Assembly: GCA_001600635.1 (NCBI GenBank)
Contig: BCKL01000011.1
Location: forward strand, 311,383 to 375,382
Source of the DNA: Leucosporidium creatinivorum
Taxonomy: Eukaryota; Basidiomycota; Microbotryomycetes; Leucosporidiales; Leucosporidiaceae
Length of the DNA: 64,000 nucleotides
Reading direction: 5' to 3'
The first letter of the stretch is position 1. The number at the start of each line of letters is the position of its first letter. Below the pieces are notes generated by a model, which saw only the letters and a list, made by a program, of their open reading frames with translations, was not told where the DNA came from and made no database searches. The translations under genes were made by a program, and so were the position numbers. Shown in pieces: positions 1 to 10,673 of this stretch.

Positions 1-1277
1 CACCGACCCGACCCTTCGCGCATCATCTACGCCAACCCCTGCAAGGCCGCCTCGTTCGTGCGCAACGCCGCCAAGAACGGTGTCGACTACATGACCTTCG
101 ACAATGGCGACGAGCTGGCCAAGATCAAGAAGTACCACCCCTCGGCCAAGATGGTCCTTCGCATCCTCACCGACGACTCGAGCTCGCTCTGCCGCCTTGG
201 ACTCAAGTTCGGCGCCCCCCTCTCCGAGGTTCGTGGACTCCTCAAGAAGGCCTCTGAGCTCGACATAAACGTCGTCGGCGTCAGCTTCCACTGCGGCAGT
301 GGCTGCAAGGACCCTTCCCTCTTCGGCGATGCCATTCGTCGCGCGAGGTGGGCTTTCGATGTGGGAGCGGAGGAGGGCTTCAAGTTTGAGCTTCTCGGTA
401 TGTTCCAGTTTCGAGCCTTATACCTCAAAGCATTTGCTGACCGGCTTCGTCTCCGCAGACATCGGAGGAGGATTCGAGGATGAGAACTTTGAGCTCATCT
501 CGGCAGTCCTTCGCGAGGCCATTGCCGAGCACTTCCCTCTCGAGGGCGGTGTGCGCATCATCGCCGAGCCCGGACGTTACTATGTCTCGCGCGCCTTCCA
601 GCTCGCGACCAACATTATCGCGCGCAGGGCCGCTCGCGAGGGAGTCAACGATGAGACTTCCATGATGGAGGGAATCGATCTGGATGAAGATGATGATGAG
701 CACAAGCCCGTCGCTATGTGTAGGTCTACTCGTCTCGACAGCTGGAGAAGAGCTCGGCGCTGACCATCGTCGCTTCTTTCCCAACAGACTACATTAACGA
801 CGGCGTCTACGGCGCCTTCAACTGTACTCTCTTCGACCACCAGATCGTCCACCCCGTCGTCATGACCCTCTCGGACGTCTTCCAAGACGCTCAGCAGGAT
901 CACGGCAAGCTCGAGGAATGCTCCGTCTGGGGTGGGTTCTCGCTTTGACCACCTCCTACTGCACGACAGCTTGCTGACTCGTCTATTCCGGGCACATCAG
1001 GACCCACCTGCGACTCGATCGACGTCGTCCAGCAGGCCGCCAAGCTCCCCGTCGACGTCCTCTCCGTCGGCGACTGGCTTCGGTGGGAGAACATGGGCGC
1101 CTACACCATTTGCGCTGCCTCCCAGGTGAGCTTACATTGCCCACTTCACCTCCCTCTCCTCCCTCGCTGACTCTTCTACCCTGCCAATAGTTCAATGGCT
1201 TCCGCAAGTCCCTCGTGCGCTACACCATCGACGCCGACTCGGAGGTCGAGACTCGCATCCGCGCTCTCATTGCCTGA
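1..1277 (+). CDS. SPE1: Ornithine decarboxylase, 3' part (5' end outside window)
   Basis: PLP-dependent, fold-type III decarboxylase that makes putrescine from ornithine, the first step of polyamine synthesis in the cytosol. Five exons are visible (1-397, 459-719, 788-931, 1001-1125, 1191-1277), giving 337 residues in one frame. The family's usual length is about 430-470, so the N-terminus with the PLP lysine lies upstream. Visible landmarks are IIYANPCK at the start, HCGSGC in the barrel, the glycine loop DIGGGFED, the phosphate-binding stretch EPGRYYV, and WGPTCDSID, which carries the catalytic cysteine of the C-terminal domain. An acidic insert near MEGIDLDEDDDE separates EPGRYYV from the C-terminal domain, as in several fungal enzymes. 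Introns are 61-69 nt and most contain CTGAC. I see no stop or frameshift. Identity is well supported; only the missing 5' end is unknown. Confidence 0.93.
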
Positions 1278-1918
1278 GCAGTCGCCCGCCCCTCTCCTCC
1301 AACTTATCATCCAATCGAGGGCCGTCTCCCATCGGTCGCCGCCCTCTCCACCCTATTCGGCTCTAATGTTCCCCTCCCTTCTGTACTGTCTACGTCTAAC
1401 GTATAAAACCGAACGTATACCCTTCTCTAGCATGGGCATTCAGTTCGCAATTCTATCGCATTTCCGCTTCCTCTCGGGCTCGTGGAATGAGAAACGTGAC
1501 CGAGAGCGGCGACAGACAAGACCGAAGACAAACGGCGAGCTTATAGTTGTAGTCATTGAACTCGGTGATAATGTTACGGAGACGACCGACTCCTTGAAGG
1601 CGTTGCCCGCCTCTGTACGCCTTGACGCTGCCTCGGCAAAGGCAGAAGCCGAGGACGAGAAGCGCCGAGCTCGAGCTGAGTTCGAGAAGGGGGAGAAGAA
1701 CCGTAGGCATCCTCAGTAATTAAGCCGTACTGAGTGCTTGGAGTATCGTGGAGCACTGCCTCGCGAAGTGTTGAGGCTGGAGAGAGCTTGGGGAGTCCGA
1801 GGCGAGCGCCGAGGTGGAGATGCGAGAACGACGAGGGTATACTACAGCTGCTACAACTGTAGAAGGGGTCAGCTCTTCTACTCGTCGAAGGTCAACGGCT
1901 CTTCTACTCACTATCATC
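1278..1918. other. Intergenic region, convergent gene ends
   Basis: This stretch lies between the stop codon of ornithine decarboxylase and the stop codon of the minus-strand gene that follows. It should hold two 3' UTRs. Open frames on both strands are uninterrupted for up to about 170 codons, but they show no recognisable motif and overlap each other, as expected in GC-rich DNA. I see nothing else in it. Confidence 0.5.
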
Positions 1919-2383
1919 CTAATCAGCCTCTCCATTGGGGTTCTCTCGCTCCATCTGCGCCTTCTTATCCTCCAGTCGTTTGGCGTTCCTCGCTCCTAAA
2001 ACTCTGAGCACACGGTCACGTTCCATTGTGTCCATTTCGGCCCAGTTGCCAATCCTCGAGAGCGCTGTAGGTGAGAGAGGAGGTGGAGGAGGAAAGGGGA
2101 GGGCAGGGGAGGGCAGGGAAGCGCGAGGAAGGTCAGCTGACGCTCGCTGTACCTCAGGAGAACACAGCAGCAGCTCACTACCGTCAGAAGCAACGATCGT
2201 AGGTCCCAGCTTGTCGTACAGCGAGACTGGAGTGGAGGAACCGACGTCGAGGTGAATGGGAGCGTCGGGATCTCGCTCTGGCGGAGGCGGCAGCGCGAGG
2301 AGGGGCTTGGGAGGTGAAGAGGGAGCAGGAGCAGAGGGAGTTTCTGTCTGCGAGGCTGCTGTATTGCTTGCTGGTTGAGTCAT
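1919..2383 (-). CDS. Small conserved-looking protein, unknown function (116 aa)
   Basis: Two exons, 2383-2179 and 2064-1919, joined by a 114-nt intron that contains CAGCTGACC and ends in CTACAG. The splice makes DGTLSRIGNWAEM, which reads as a continuous motif, whereas the unspliced frame runs into low-complexity sequence. The N-terminal 40 residues are rich in Pro, Ser and Ala and probably disordered. The conserved-looking part starts at SLYDKLGPTIV and ends with a basic helix, ERDRVLRVLGARNAKRLED. I recall similar short fungal proteins with an LGP...DGTLSRI...NW...RNxxRL pattern, but no function. An upstream ATG at 2483 opens another frame with a Lys-rich start. It could not be joined without meeting a stop, so ATG 2383 was chosen. 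Confidence 0.6.
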   Translation of the reverse strand: MTQPASNTAASQTETPSAPAPSSPPKPLLALPPPPERDPDAPIHLDVGSSTPVSLYDKLGPTIVASDGSELLLCSPEVQRASADLPRASLPSPALPFPPPPPLSPTALSRIGNWAEMDTMERDRVLRVLGARNAKRLEDKKAQMERENPNGEAD

Positions 2384-2956
2384 CCTGAACGAGCGATTCG
2401 GCGAGAGGACAAGGAGCGAAGCTGGCGCCGCGCTCTTTCTCCTTCTTACGCTGTACTCGCTGCTTGCTCTTGTCTGCCGACATGTTTTGCCACCTCAAAA
2501 ATTTGATGAGCTACAGGCCACCACGTCCCACTCCATTCCGCAACTCGCCGCCGACTGCCAACCCTTCGCCTCTCGCATCGTCGCTCGCTATTCTCCTCGA
2601 CTCGCTGGCCGGCTTGGCCTGCTTACCAACGCGTTCTAGAAGCTCGGGTGATCTCAACAGAATGCGCTGCCCCGTACGCTGCCCTTCAACACGTGCAGCC
2701 ATGCGAGCAGCCCTTCCCCCCTCAGCGGCGAGATGGCTGGCCCGGACTCGTCGGCGAAGCAGCCCTCTCTTCGCAGAGGGAATGGATGGCAAGCGGGGTC
2801 TCGCTGGGGATATAAGGCGTTGAGATGCTGCTCCTGCTTCTCTCTCTCCTACCACACACTCGCTCAAGCTCGAACTCGTCTACGCTTCGCCTTCGCACGC
2901 CAGCCTCCTTCCAGCGGCTCATCTCTCGACATCGTTGAGCGCCCATCTCCACCACC
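2384..2956. promoter_or_regulatory. Divergent upstream region with TATA-like site
   Basis: Shared upstream region of the minus-strand gene ending at 1919 and the plus-strand gene starting at 2957. A TATA-like TATAAGG lies at 2811-2817, about 145 bases before the secreted-protein ATG. The interval just before that ATG is CT-rich. Overlapping open frames on both strands (for example 2511-2867 on the minus strand) carry no motif I recognise; a small unrecognised gene here cannot be excluded. Confidence 0.35.
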
Positions 2957-3732
2957 ATGCACCTTTCTACGCCACTATTCGTCGCCTGCCTCTTCACCCT
3001 CCTCAACTTCCCTACATCCACCTCGGCCGCGCCCATTCTCGCTTCGGCCCTCCCCGCCGCTCGCCTACCGAACCGCCAGCTTCCTCTCGCACGCCCATCC
3101 GCTCCGCCAGCACTTCGCTTCCCCGACGAGGAGACCACCGACGAGGTCTTCGAGCCTGTCAAGGAGGTCGTAGTCGAGGAGAGCATCTTCGCCGATATCA
3201 CCTTCGCCGCCGATTCGACATCGAGTGTGGAGGGTGCCAAGAAGGTCTACGCGGCGACTACTACCTTCCGCATCACCCCCAAGGAAAGCGACGTGTCGAG
3301 GAAGGTCAAGGCCAAACGGTCGACTACGCCGAAGTGGAAGGGAAAGAAGGGAAAAATGGGCAAGCTGTCGAAGAAGGCGAAACGGGAGCTTCTTGAGCGT
3401 CGAATTGCCACCAGCTCTACCACTTCCGGATCAGCCACGACGACCACCATTGTCCCCACCGCTTCCTCTTCCTCTTCCTCCGCCGACGACTCGGCGCCGA
3501 CTCCCACCTCTACTCTCGACACTCCTACCACCTTCACCCCCGTCCCGACACCTTCGCCAATTGAGGTGGGCACACAGCACAGCGCCGAGATCACCGGTAA
3601 GCTTCTGCTCTTACTCTTGTCGCGGTCCGAGCCGAGCTGACCTCCCTCCCTGACACAGAACCCTCACGGCCAAGCCACAAGTGGGTTCCATACGCCGCCA
3701 TGGCCGAGGAGACTTTCGGAGCTTACGTATGA
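2957..3732 (+). CDS. Secreted Ser/Thr-rich protein (237 aa)
   Basis: Exon 1 is 2957-3596 and exon 2 is 3659-3732, with a phase-1 62-nt intron containing GAGCTGACC. The N-terminus (MHLSTPLFVACLFTLL, then STSAAP) is a clear signal peptide with probable cleavage after TSTSA. The middle is acidic, then strongly basic around residues 115-145 (KWKGKKGKMGKLSKKAKR). That basic block is followed by a Ser/Thr/Pro-rich tail typical of O-mannosylated wall or secreted proteins. KR and RR dibasic sites could be processed by a Kex2-type protease. No enzyme domain is visible. The C-terminus is uncertain: a second intron-like stretch (GTGAGT at 3760, CTGACC, then CTCTCAG ending at 3817) follows the stop. It may be a 3' UTR intron, or belong to a longer splice form using the GTATGA donor at 3727. 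Confidence 0.6.
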
Positions 3733-4298
3733 GCGCTCGCTTTGGGCTTCACTGTCCTCGTGAGTCTTCGTCGTTTCGACCACGCTCGACCTCGGCTGAC
3801 CCTCCCTCTCTCTCAGCTCTCACCCTTCGCCTTTCGCCTCGCTGCTGTTGACCCACCACCACGGCCTCCCTTATCAAGACTTTCACCTTCCCTCTTCTTC
3901 AACCATTAGCGGGCTCGACGCCCTGCCTCTCTTTCGTAGTTCAGCTCTCGCTTCAGTCGATTGAGCGCCTCTCGCCGGCTCCTAGTGAGCTCGTCGAGGC
4001 GGCTTCTGCTTTGTTACAGCCTTCTCTCTGGTAGACATCATTCCACTTCTGTGCAAGAGACCTTATTGCTGGCACCAAATTGAAGAGGCTTCGCGAGAGA
4101 CGGACGAGAGAAGCGAGGGGAAGAGAGAGGGACGGAGCGGGAAGCGAGAGCAAGGGAGCTGTACAATTGCGACTCCGGTGCAGAGTATATGCTCCCTCCT
4201 CCGCTATTTTGTCTTCCTCCTGAGCGCCACAGGCACAGCTTTTATGCGAAGAGGACAGCGTCGAGCTCCAGTCCTGCCCCTTCGCCGAGAGCTCACCT
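3733..4298. other. Intergenic region, convergent 3' ends
   Basis: Between the secreted-protein gene and the 3' end of the first F-box gene. It contains an intron-like segment at 3760-3817 (donor, branch site and acceptor all present), which is probably a spliced 3' UTR. The rest is GA-rich, with nothing recognisable. Confidence 0.4.
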
Positions 4299-4345
4299 TC
4301 ACCACTCGTGCCAGAGCTCGAGTGCGAATCCGGAGACGACTTCTC
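4285..4345 (-). repeat. Short dispersed repeat, copy 1 (end of F-box gene A)
   Basis: Minus-strand segment covering the last codons of F-box gene A (SGFALELWHEW) and its immediate 3' flank. It is nearly identical to plus-strand 40975-41035. It suggests that the last codons of this F-box gene were contributed by, or captured into, a small repeat. Confidence 0.5.
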
Positions 4346-5817
4346 TTCCTATTCCCCCCTTCTCGCAGCGAAGAATCTCGTTCGACTCGGGGAACCGGAG
4401 CGAGACTTGCTCAAGCTTTGTCGACTCGTGAGCGAAACGAAGCGTCGCTTTGAGCTCCAGAGATAAGCCGCGCATGGTATCGAGAGGCTTGATGGAGCGG
4501 CGACGAACGAATCCGTTTGACATGTTGAGGCGGTTGAGGTTGGGGAAGCAGCGGATCAGGGTTTCGAACGGAAGGGGGCCCGACTGTGCGCCGAGCGGGG
4601 TCAGCTCGAGCGCTTCAAAGGCACTAGAAGGACTCACGGGAGGCTCGATGAAGTGAACAGTCAGCTGCTCCACCTGCTCCATCACAAGCGAGGTCCAGGC
4701 TGCCGCATCGCCCGCGTTTTCGGAGGAGCATTCGGTGAACGTGAGAGAGTGAAGGGCAGGGCAAGTCGATAGCGCCTGCAAAAAGTTGACGACGTCCCTC
4801 GTTCTGAATAACTCGAGCTTAGTAATGCGGAGAGTCTTGAGGGGGAACTCTGAGCGCGCCTGTTGCAAGGCAGAGCTAGTCAGTGCGAGCTCCCGAGTCG
4901 CATCGAGAAGGCCGCGCGGCGCACCTCGAGCGAGTAAAGGTGTAGAGTGTCCTCTGCAAAGTAGGGACCAAGGTGTCTGGATGAGCTCGGGTGACTTTGA
5001 TTTTGCCGAGGGCGGGGGTTGAGGTGGCAATCGAGCGTGAGGTGGTGGAGGACCGGGAGGTAGTGCAAAACAGCGAACTCGTCGGGAGAATCCCATTGAA
5101 TCTCGTGATCCTCGGTGTAGTGAAGATCAGTGATAGTCGAGGGCTTGTTCTGCCAGGTCTCGTGATCCCACCAGCTTCCGATGGCGACTTGACGCAGCGC
5201 TGGAAGCTCGGCGCCGAGGTCGTATCGCGCGTCGTCGAAACCGTTGAGCTCGTCGACCTGGAGGCTCTTCAGCCTCGTGCAGCGCGAAAGGGCTCTAGAA
5301 AGCGATTTGGGGACATTCAGAGGATAGTCGCAGCCTTCGTCGCGCTGAAGGAGGGAGAGTGTGGTGAGGTTGGTGAGGAGGGGAAGGAAGAGCGGCGACA
5401 TGTCGGTGTACATCCAGTCGGGGACCTCCCAGCACAGCTCTACTACGAAGCTGTGCAAGTCGGCAAGCTCGAAGAGGGTCGCGGGACCTCGCTGCTGGCT
5501 ATCCTCCGACGAGAAGCACACCGAGCGCCAGACGAGAGGTCGACAAATGGCAGCAAAGCGTCGGTCGGCGAGTTGGAGAGAGGTGATGATCGTGTGCTGC
5601 TGTTTCCGCTTCTTGTACTGGCTTCCTCGCTTGTTGTGTAGACCCGGTAACCAGCCACGAGCGAGCGAAGGCTTAAGGAAGGAGGCGATGTGGGCGAGGA
5701 TCTCGGTGGGGAGAGAGGGGACGCTGGGGCTATAGTGGTGTCGTAAGGTCAGTTATAGTACTATACAATACTGTTCTGCACCCCTAATCGCCTGCTGTGC
5801 TCTTCTACAGTCGCCAT
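4299..5817 (-). CDS. F-box / leucine-rich repeat protein A
   Basis: Probable substrate adaptor of an SCF ubiquitin ligase. An F-box-like helix, LPTEILAHIASFLKPSLA, starts near 5715. After a basic linker comes the second F-box helix region, ADRRFAAICRPLVWRSV, and then Leu-rich strands such as LTNLTTLSLL, CTRLKSLQVD and PALRQVAIGSWW. The large exon ends at 4925; intron 4924-4860 (phase 0, CACTGACTAG then CAACAG) leads to the last exon, 4859-4299, with more Leu-rich strands. Together about 455 residues. The start is unsure. ATG 5817 needs a very short (about 32 nt) intron, ending at the TAG near 5730, to reach the F-box frame, so the true first exon may differ. Homologous along its length to the neighbouring plus-strand F-box gene; the two are arranged head to head. 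Confidence 0.65.
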
Positions 5818-6418
5818 GGCTCGAGCTTTGAGACGCCGACGAGAGGACGGACGCTGGCGGAGAGAGGTTCGAGAGCGGCGAAGTTTTGCTAGCGGGTCGG
5901 AGCTTGGTGGTGTAGAGCTGTACGAGCGAATCTAGTCTCCTAGAGCGGACGAGCGGAGGCGAAAGCGACCAGACGAAGCGAGACGAGAGCCTAGCGAGAT
6001 GAGGGGAGAAGGGACGAAATCGCTCCTTTGCCTCTCACCATTCACTTCGACTCGGGCTCGGGATCGCTGCTCTCTGGTTCAGGATCGTCTACAGGAAGGT
6101 GCGTACTCTCACAGCTACTCTCATAGCCCGCAGCACTCACCTTCGCCTCTCCGCTGCAGCTCTCGTCTGCTCAAATCGACTCGCTCGCTCACTCAACTCG
6201 CCTCTTCGCTTTGTTGGGGCTCCATATCTTGCTACATAAGTACTCAAGGTGAGACTTCGGCTGCTCGCCAGTGCTGTAGGATGCGAGAAAGAGGCATAGA
6301 CGAACGAACACCTCGGCGCAGGACGCGCAAGGGAGACGCGGATCAGAGAAGCTTGCAAGGGAGCTCGCCGAGTTGTAACGCACCGAGGCTGACCCCGAGC
6401 CCATTCTCGACCGTGCAG
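5818..6418. promoter_or_regulatory. Shared upstream region of two F-box genes
   Basis: Head-to-head intergenic region between the two homologous F-box genes. The plus-strand frame is open from 5999, but its residues before MQMQQRQ are low-complexity and unlike an F-box N-terminus, so I treat it as leader. Two short intron-like stretches with CTGC/CTCAC sites may represent spliced 5' UTR. No clear TATA box. Confidence 0.35.
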
Positions 6419-7914
6419 ATGCAACAGCGACAGCTATCCTCCTCCCTTCCCGGCGCTCGGCTTCCTCCCGAGCTCCTCGGTCGAATCGCCCACTTCTCTT
6501 CATTCCCAAGCGACCACCTCCTCAAGTACACAAGAGAATGGAGGGCAGCTCACCGAACGCTCTGCACCCTCGCACTCGTCAATCGCGCCTTCGCCGCCTT
6601 CGCTCGCCCTCTCGCGTGGCGCCAGGTCGTTTTGGACGGTAAGGACTCGGACGGATCTCAAGTCGCCCACATCTTTCACACCGAGTCACTCCATCCTTTC
6701 GTCCAAGAGCTCGCCTGGCGCTCAAACGGATTCTACGACTCCAGCTCGCCTGTCGGCCTCCCTCTTCTTTCGGCGATGACCTCGTTCTCCTTCTCGTTCA
6801 GCCCCTTCGACCGCGGAAGACACGAGGTTCCCACAGGAATCACCAAGCTGCTGAGCGCGATGAAGAGCCTCCGTCGGCTCGAGCTGGGGGTGTGCCGGGA
6901 ATGGGCAGATCAGACGTTTAGTCTCGGCCGAGAAGTGCCGTCGCTTCGCCAATTCATCATTGACAACCTGTGGAACGAGGACGAAGTGGAGTACCAGCAG
7001 CTAGGACAGCTTGAGCACCTGTCGTGCTCCCTCGTATATTGGGCTGAGTGCGCGTTGGGCCCGATCTCGGCGCGACAGGCCTCCCTCGCCACGCTGCGCG
7101 AGCTGGACCTCGACTGCCGGATGGCGCGTGTCGCGGACTTCGACACCCTCGACGATTGTGCTCGGCTTGTTAGCGAGTACTCTGTCGCGGAGGTAAGCTC
7201 TCTCGATAACAGTTGCGGCGGCGGAGAACTGATCCCTTCATCAGCAGCCAGCGCCCCCGCCGATCCGCCTGGAGGCGCTCACTCTTCACCTCACCTTCAG
7301 CCACGATCTAAACCCAATGATCGACGTACTCCAAGCATTCGAGTCAGCATCCTCGCTTCGCAAGATCTCTCTGATGCAAAGCCCGTTTATCGCGGAGCTA
7401 CAGCCCGAGCCGTGGGCGCGGTTGAAGCTGCTGCAAGTGCGAGAGCTTTCGCTCATAGTGCACAGGTTCGACGCCACTTTGGAAGTACGGCGTAGCTGGC
7501 TGCCACCTCTGACAATCTGCTGATCTTCGAACTGTTCAGACCGACAAAACCCTTTGCCTCTCGGCGATCCTCTCCTCCTTCCCCAACCTCACCATGTTCA
7601 CCCTCGTCAGCGACACCCCTGTGGCCAATATCTTAGACGTACTCGATGACCCTCCCCCAGGCGAGGACCTGCCTCTGGAGGACCTCCTTGCCTTCCTCGA
7701 CAGCGCCACGAGCATCCGGACGGTCGTGCTGAGGAATGTGCTGCATTCGCTGCGCGGTACTCGCGAGAACCAAGGGATCGACTCGTGCTTCCGCTACAAG
7801 CGCTTCAAGTCGGAACTGTGAGCCGACTCTACTTTCAGCCATCTAGCTCGGCGCCGAATGCTGACCGCGCCGAACTTCGCTCACAGCCCGCTCGATGATG
7901 CTGGTACAATCTGA
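6419..7914 (+). CDS. F-box / leucine-rich repeat protein B
   Basis: Probable SCF adaptor, paralogous to the minus-strand F-box gene beside it. Exons: 6419-7192, 7248-7484, 7540-7817 and probably 7887-7914. The F-box region is ARLPPELLGRIAHFSSF followed by LALVNRAFAAFARPLAWRQV, the same two-part pattern as in protein A. Shared downstream landmarks are the stretches VQELAW, EVPSLRQFIIDNLWN and LRELDLDCRM (compare LRQVAIGSWW and LTLDC in A). The unspliced frame stops at 7821. However, that TGA overlaps a good donor (CTGTGAGC), which pairs with GCTGACC and CTCACAG to add a short tail, PLDDAGTI, ending at 7914. The spliced form totals 438 residues. The ATG at 6419 is the first before the F-box. 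Confidence 0.7.
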
Positions 7915-7969
7915 GGAGCAAGCACATGAGAGAAAGATGTGTGTGAGAATGTTCAGGCTGTAAGTCCGG

Positions 7970-8075
7970 CGACTCGTCCCCTGCAACCTTGTGCTTCACC
8001 GAACGAAAGCCGACCGCCCCGAACCGTTTTTGCAGCCGACTCCACAATGCTGGTGCAGTCTGAGGAGCAGATAGA
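7970..8075 (+). pseudogene. Decayed tandem copy of the F-box B terminal exon
   Basis: A second stretch, about 135 bases after the terminal exon of F-box gene B, repeats its layout: a CCGACCGC-type branch region, a TTTGCAG acceptor, and then a short frame reading RLHNAGAV before TGA, against PLDDAGTI in the first unit. The DNA core AATGCTGGTGCAGTCTGAGGAG closely matches GATGCTGGTACAATCTGAGGAG in the first unit. It probably arose by local duplication of the gene end. Whether it is ever used as an alternative last exon cannot be told. Confidence 0.4.
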
Positions 8076-8263
8076 CGATGAAGCAGGTTGTGAGACGATG
8101 TGTAGCTTGCTCCATAGATCATCAAACGCCACCTTGTCGCCAAGAGCCGCCTGCGAAGCGAGCGCGAAGCCAACCAACCCGAGTTGGCTGCTCGCGTTCT
8201 CTCCATCGCCATCGACATCGCTAACGAAACTGCACTGCACCTCCTCTCGTATACCCTCAAAGC

Positions 8264-10673
8264 TCAGCCGAAGATCCTCAAACTTCCGACCTCCACAGCC
8301 CCTCCTCCAGCAGCGCCATTCGCAGCCCGCGCCTCCTCCGCCTCGCGCCTCTCCTTCTCCTCCTTGCTCATAGGGAACGTCCTGCCGAGGAGGGAAGCAA
8401 ACAGCTCGTCCACTTGGGCTTCGTGCCAGCCGCCTGTTCGATTGAGGGAAGGGAGGGGGTTAGCGAGGAGAAGAAGGGAGAAGGCAGGGGAGAGGGAGGA
8501 GCGGGGAGGGGGGGGGGGGAAACAAGAAGAGGAAAGAGAAAGACGAACCGGCGTCGATGGGGATCATGAAGTTTTGGACCTTCTCGTGGACGTGGTAGCT
8601 GTGTTTGGTTGCCATGCGAGCGAAGGTCAGCTCGATCCGGGTGGTGTCCGGCGCTCGATTTAGACTGGGCGAGGGCGAGGCGGAGGCAGAGGGGAGGAGG
8701 AAGGGAGGGAAAGCGAATGAAGAGACGACCATACCGGATCTTACGGCCCTTGCTCGCGCGCGTGTCGACGACCTTCTTGACCTTCTTGCCTCGCGCCGAG
8801 GCGAGTCGTAGGGCTTGGAGGGTGGGGTCGTCTGTTTGTGGTGAGTTCGATCGTCGGACGGTGGATAGCGGTGAGATAGGAGCGCAGGGAAAGGGAGAGG
8901 GGAGGAGGAGGAGGAGGAGGAGGAGGGAGAGCAAGTCAGCTCGACTCGGCTCGGCTCGGCTCGGCGAAAGGGAAGGCAGCTACGGACCCAAATCCAACAT
9001 CCGACTCTCGACCACATCCCTCAACAACTGGCCATAAAAGTCGCCATCATCAAACACCTCGTCATCGCCCTTCTTCTTCTCCCCCTCGAGCGGTACTTGC
9101 TCCACTTTGCCCACCACCCCTCTGGCCGCATCTCGGCGGACCCTCGTCCTCTTGACCAGTCGCTCCCGCTCAGCAGAGGAGAGGGCATGGTCGATCGACA
9201 CCATCGCGTTTTGGTTGACGGCTTTGAATTTCTTGGAGGTCGTCAAGGAGAGGCCTGAGGCGGCGAGGACTTTGTCGGACCATTTGGTGATGGTGGAGCG
9301 GAGGAAGGGGGTAAGGCTGTGTTACGGCGGGGGGGGGGGGGGGGTCAGTGAGGAGAGTGAGAGAGGGGCGAGGGAGGGAGGGAGGGAGAGAGGGAGGACG
9401 CAACGTACGCAGCCTCGAGCAGCCCAAGATCCTTGATACTAGCCTTGACATACTCCTCCACTTCCCCCTCCTCCACACCCCCTCTTTTCCTCTTCCTCTC
9501 CCCCCCAAGTCCCTTAGGCAAGCTCACTCCCTCCACAGATCCGAGCATCTCCTTCCTCAACTCAAACATTTCCTCATTCAACCCTTCCACTTCTGCCAGC
9601 GTCTCGGCGAGCTCGGAGGGGAGCAGGGAGAAGATGGTGGACGAGAGGGGAGGTTGCGGGAGCGTGTTGGTCGAGATGGTGGATTTTTGGATGCGGATCC
9701 GGGATTCGAGGAGCGAGTCGCAGAAGGCCTGTTTCAGTTGAGAGGGAGGGGTTCGGCGATGCGATGGGGGTCAGCGCCGAGCGAGCGAGCGGAGGAGGGA
9801 GGGAGGGAGGCAGCAAGCAAGGCCGGAGAGAAAGGACATACCAGCTGCTTCTTGACGTCCCTTCCCTTCTCCACATCAGCACTCGCAGCCTGCTTCAACT
9901 GCGAGAGCATGGCCTTCTCATTCTGCTCCTTGGCCTTGCTGCTGCCGCTCGACTTCCTCTTCGGCGCTGGCGCGGGGATATCCTCTTCTTTCTCCTCCTC
10001 TTCCCCTTCCGAGATCTCCTCATCCTCCTCACCAAACGCTCCCCCCTCCTCCCCCTCCGAATCCTCCTCCTCCTCCTCCGAGCCCTCGCCTTCGAGCTGA
10101 GCCCTGAGATCATCCATCTCCTCGTCCTCGTCCTCGTCCTCCATCTCGTCGTCCTGCTCATCATCCTCATCATCCTCGTCCTCCGAATCACCATACAGCG
10201 CCTTCCTACTCCCCGCCTTTCCAGCATACTTTGCGTCGACGACCGCTTCGCCCTTCTTCCTCAAGCCCGAGGGTCTGTAGTACGACGAGACACACACCAG
10301 GTCAGCTTTCCTGCGCCTGTAGCTCAGTAGCAGAAGGAGAGAGAGGAGAGAAGAGCGCCCACACGCACCCAACTTGAACATAATCGGCCCTGCCCGCGTT
10401 GAGGTCCTGGGCATCCTTGCTCTTCTCGGCATTGTAGGTGGCGTACGAGTCTTCGGGGTCAAAGTCTGTTACATGTAGAGCCTGATGAGTCACCGCCCGC
10501 GAGGAAAAGAAGGAGAGAGGAAGGGGAAGAGAGAGAGGACGGACCTGCTGGAGCAGGCTCGGAGATTTGAGCGAGTTGCTCGGATAAGGTCAGACGTTCT
10601 AATGAGTAGCGGGGGGGGGCAGTCAGTGAGGGAGAGCTGTAAGGGTGCAGAACAAACGAGCTTACTGGCCATG
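8264..10673 (-). CDS. BFR2: rRNA-processing protein BFR2 / AATF (Traube) family
   Basis: Nucleolar protein of the small-subunit processome needed for early 18S rRNA maturation. The start is the tiny exon ATGGCCA at 10673-10667, then TLSEQLAQISEPAP, then DFDPEDSYATYNAEKSKD, the family's N-terminal signature. A long acidic block (many Glu/Asp from about 10190 back to 10000) follows. Next comes the conserved helical region with KQLKAF-type spacing, LPQPPLSSTIFSLLP and LNEEMFELRKEML. The C-terminal AATF domain includes VFDDGDFYGQLLRDVVESRM, ARGKKVKKVVDTRASKGRKIR, YHVHEKVQNFMIPID and a last exon with WHEAQVDELFASLLGRTFPM. Stop TGA at 8266-8264. About nine introns, some with GCGCTGACC. It diverges from ZIM17, with only 123 bases between the two ATGs. 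Identity is well supported. Confidence 0.9.
8509..8519. repeat. G homopolymer in BFR2 intron
   Basis: Run of G on the plus strand inside the intron before the last BFR2 exon; on the gene's strand it is part of the polypyrimidine tract. A similar run lies at 9329-9344 in another intron of the same gene. Confidence 0.6.

Noticed and set aside
1195-1719. Plus-strand open frame of 174 codons after ornithine decarboxylase
   Set aside because: Its first part is the decarboxylase terminal exon read in another frame; the rest is low-complexity Glu/Ala/Arg with no motif or splice context.
2481-2483. ATG 2483 (minus strand) as the start of the small 116-residue protein
   Set aside because: The Lys-rich frame it opens cannot be joined to the conserved exons: the available donor and acceptor give an immediate stop.
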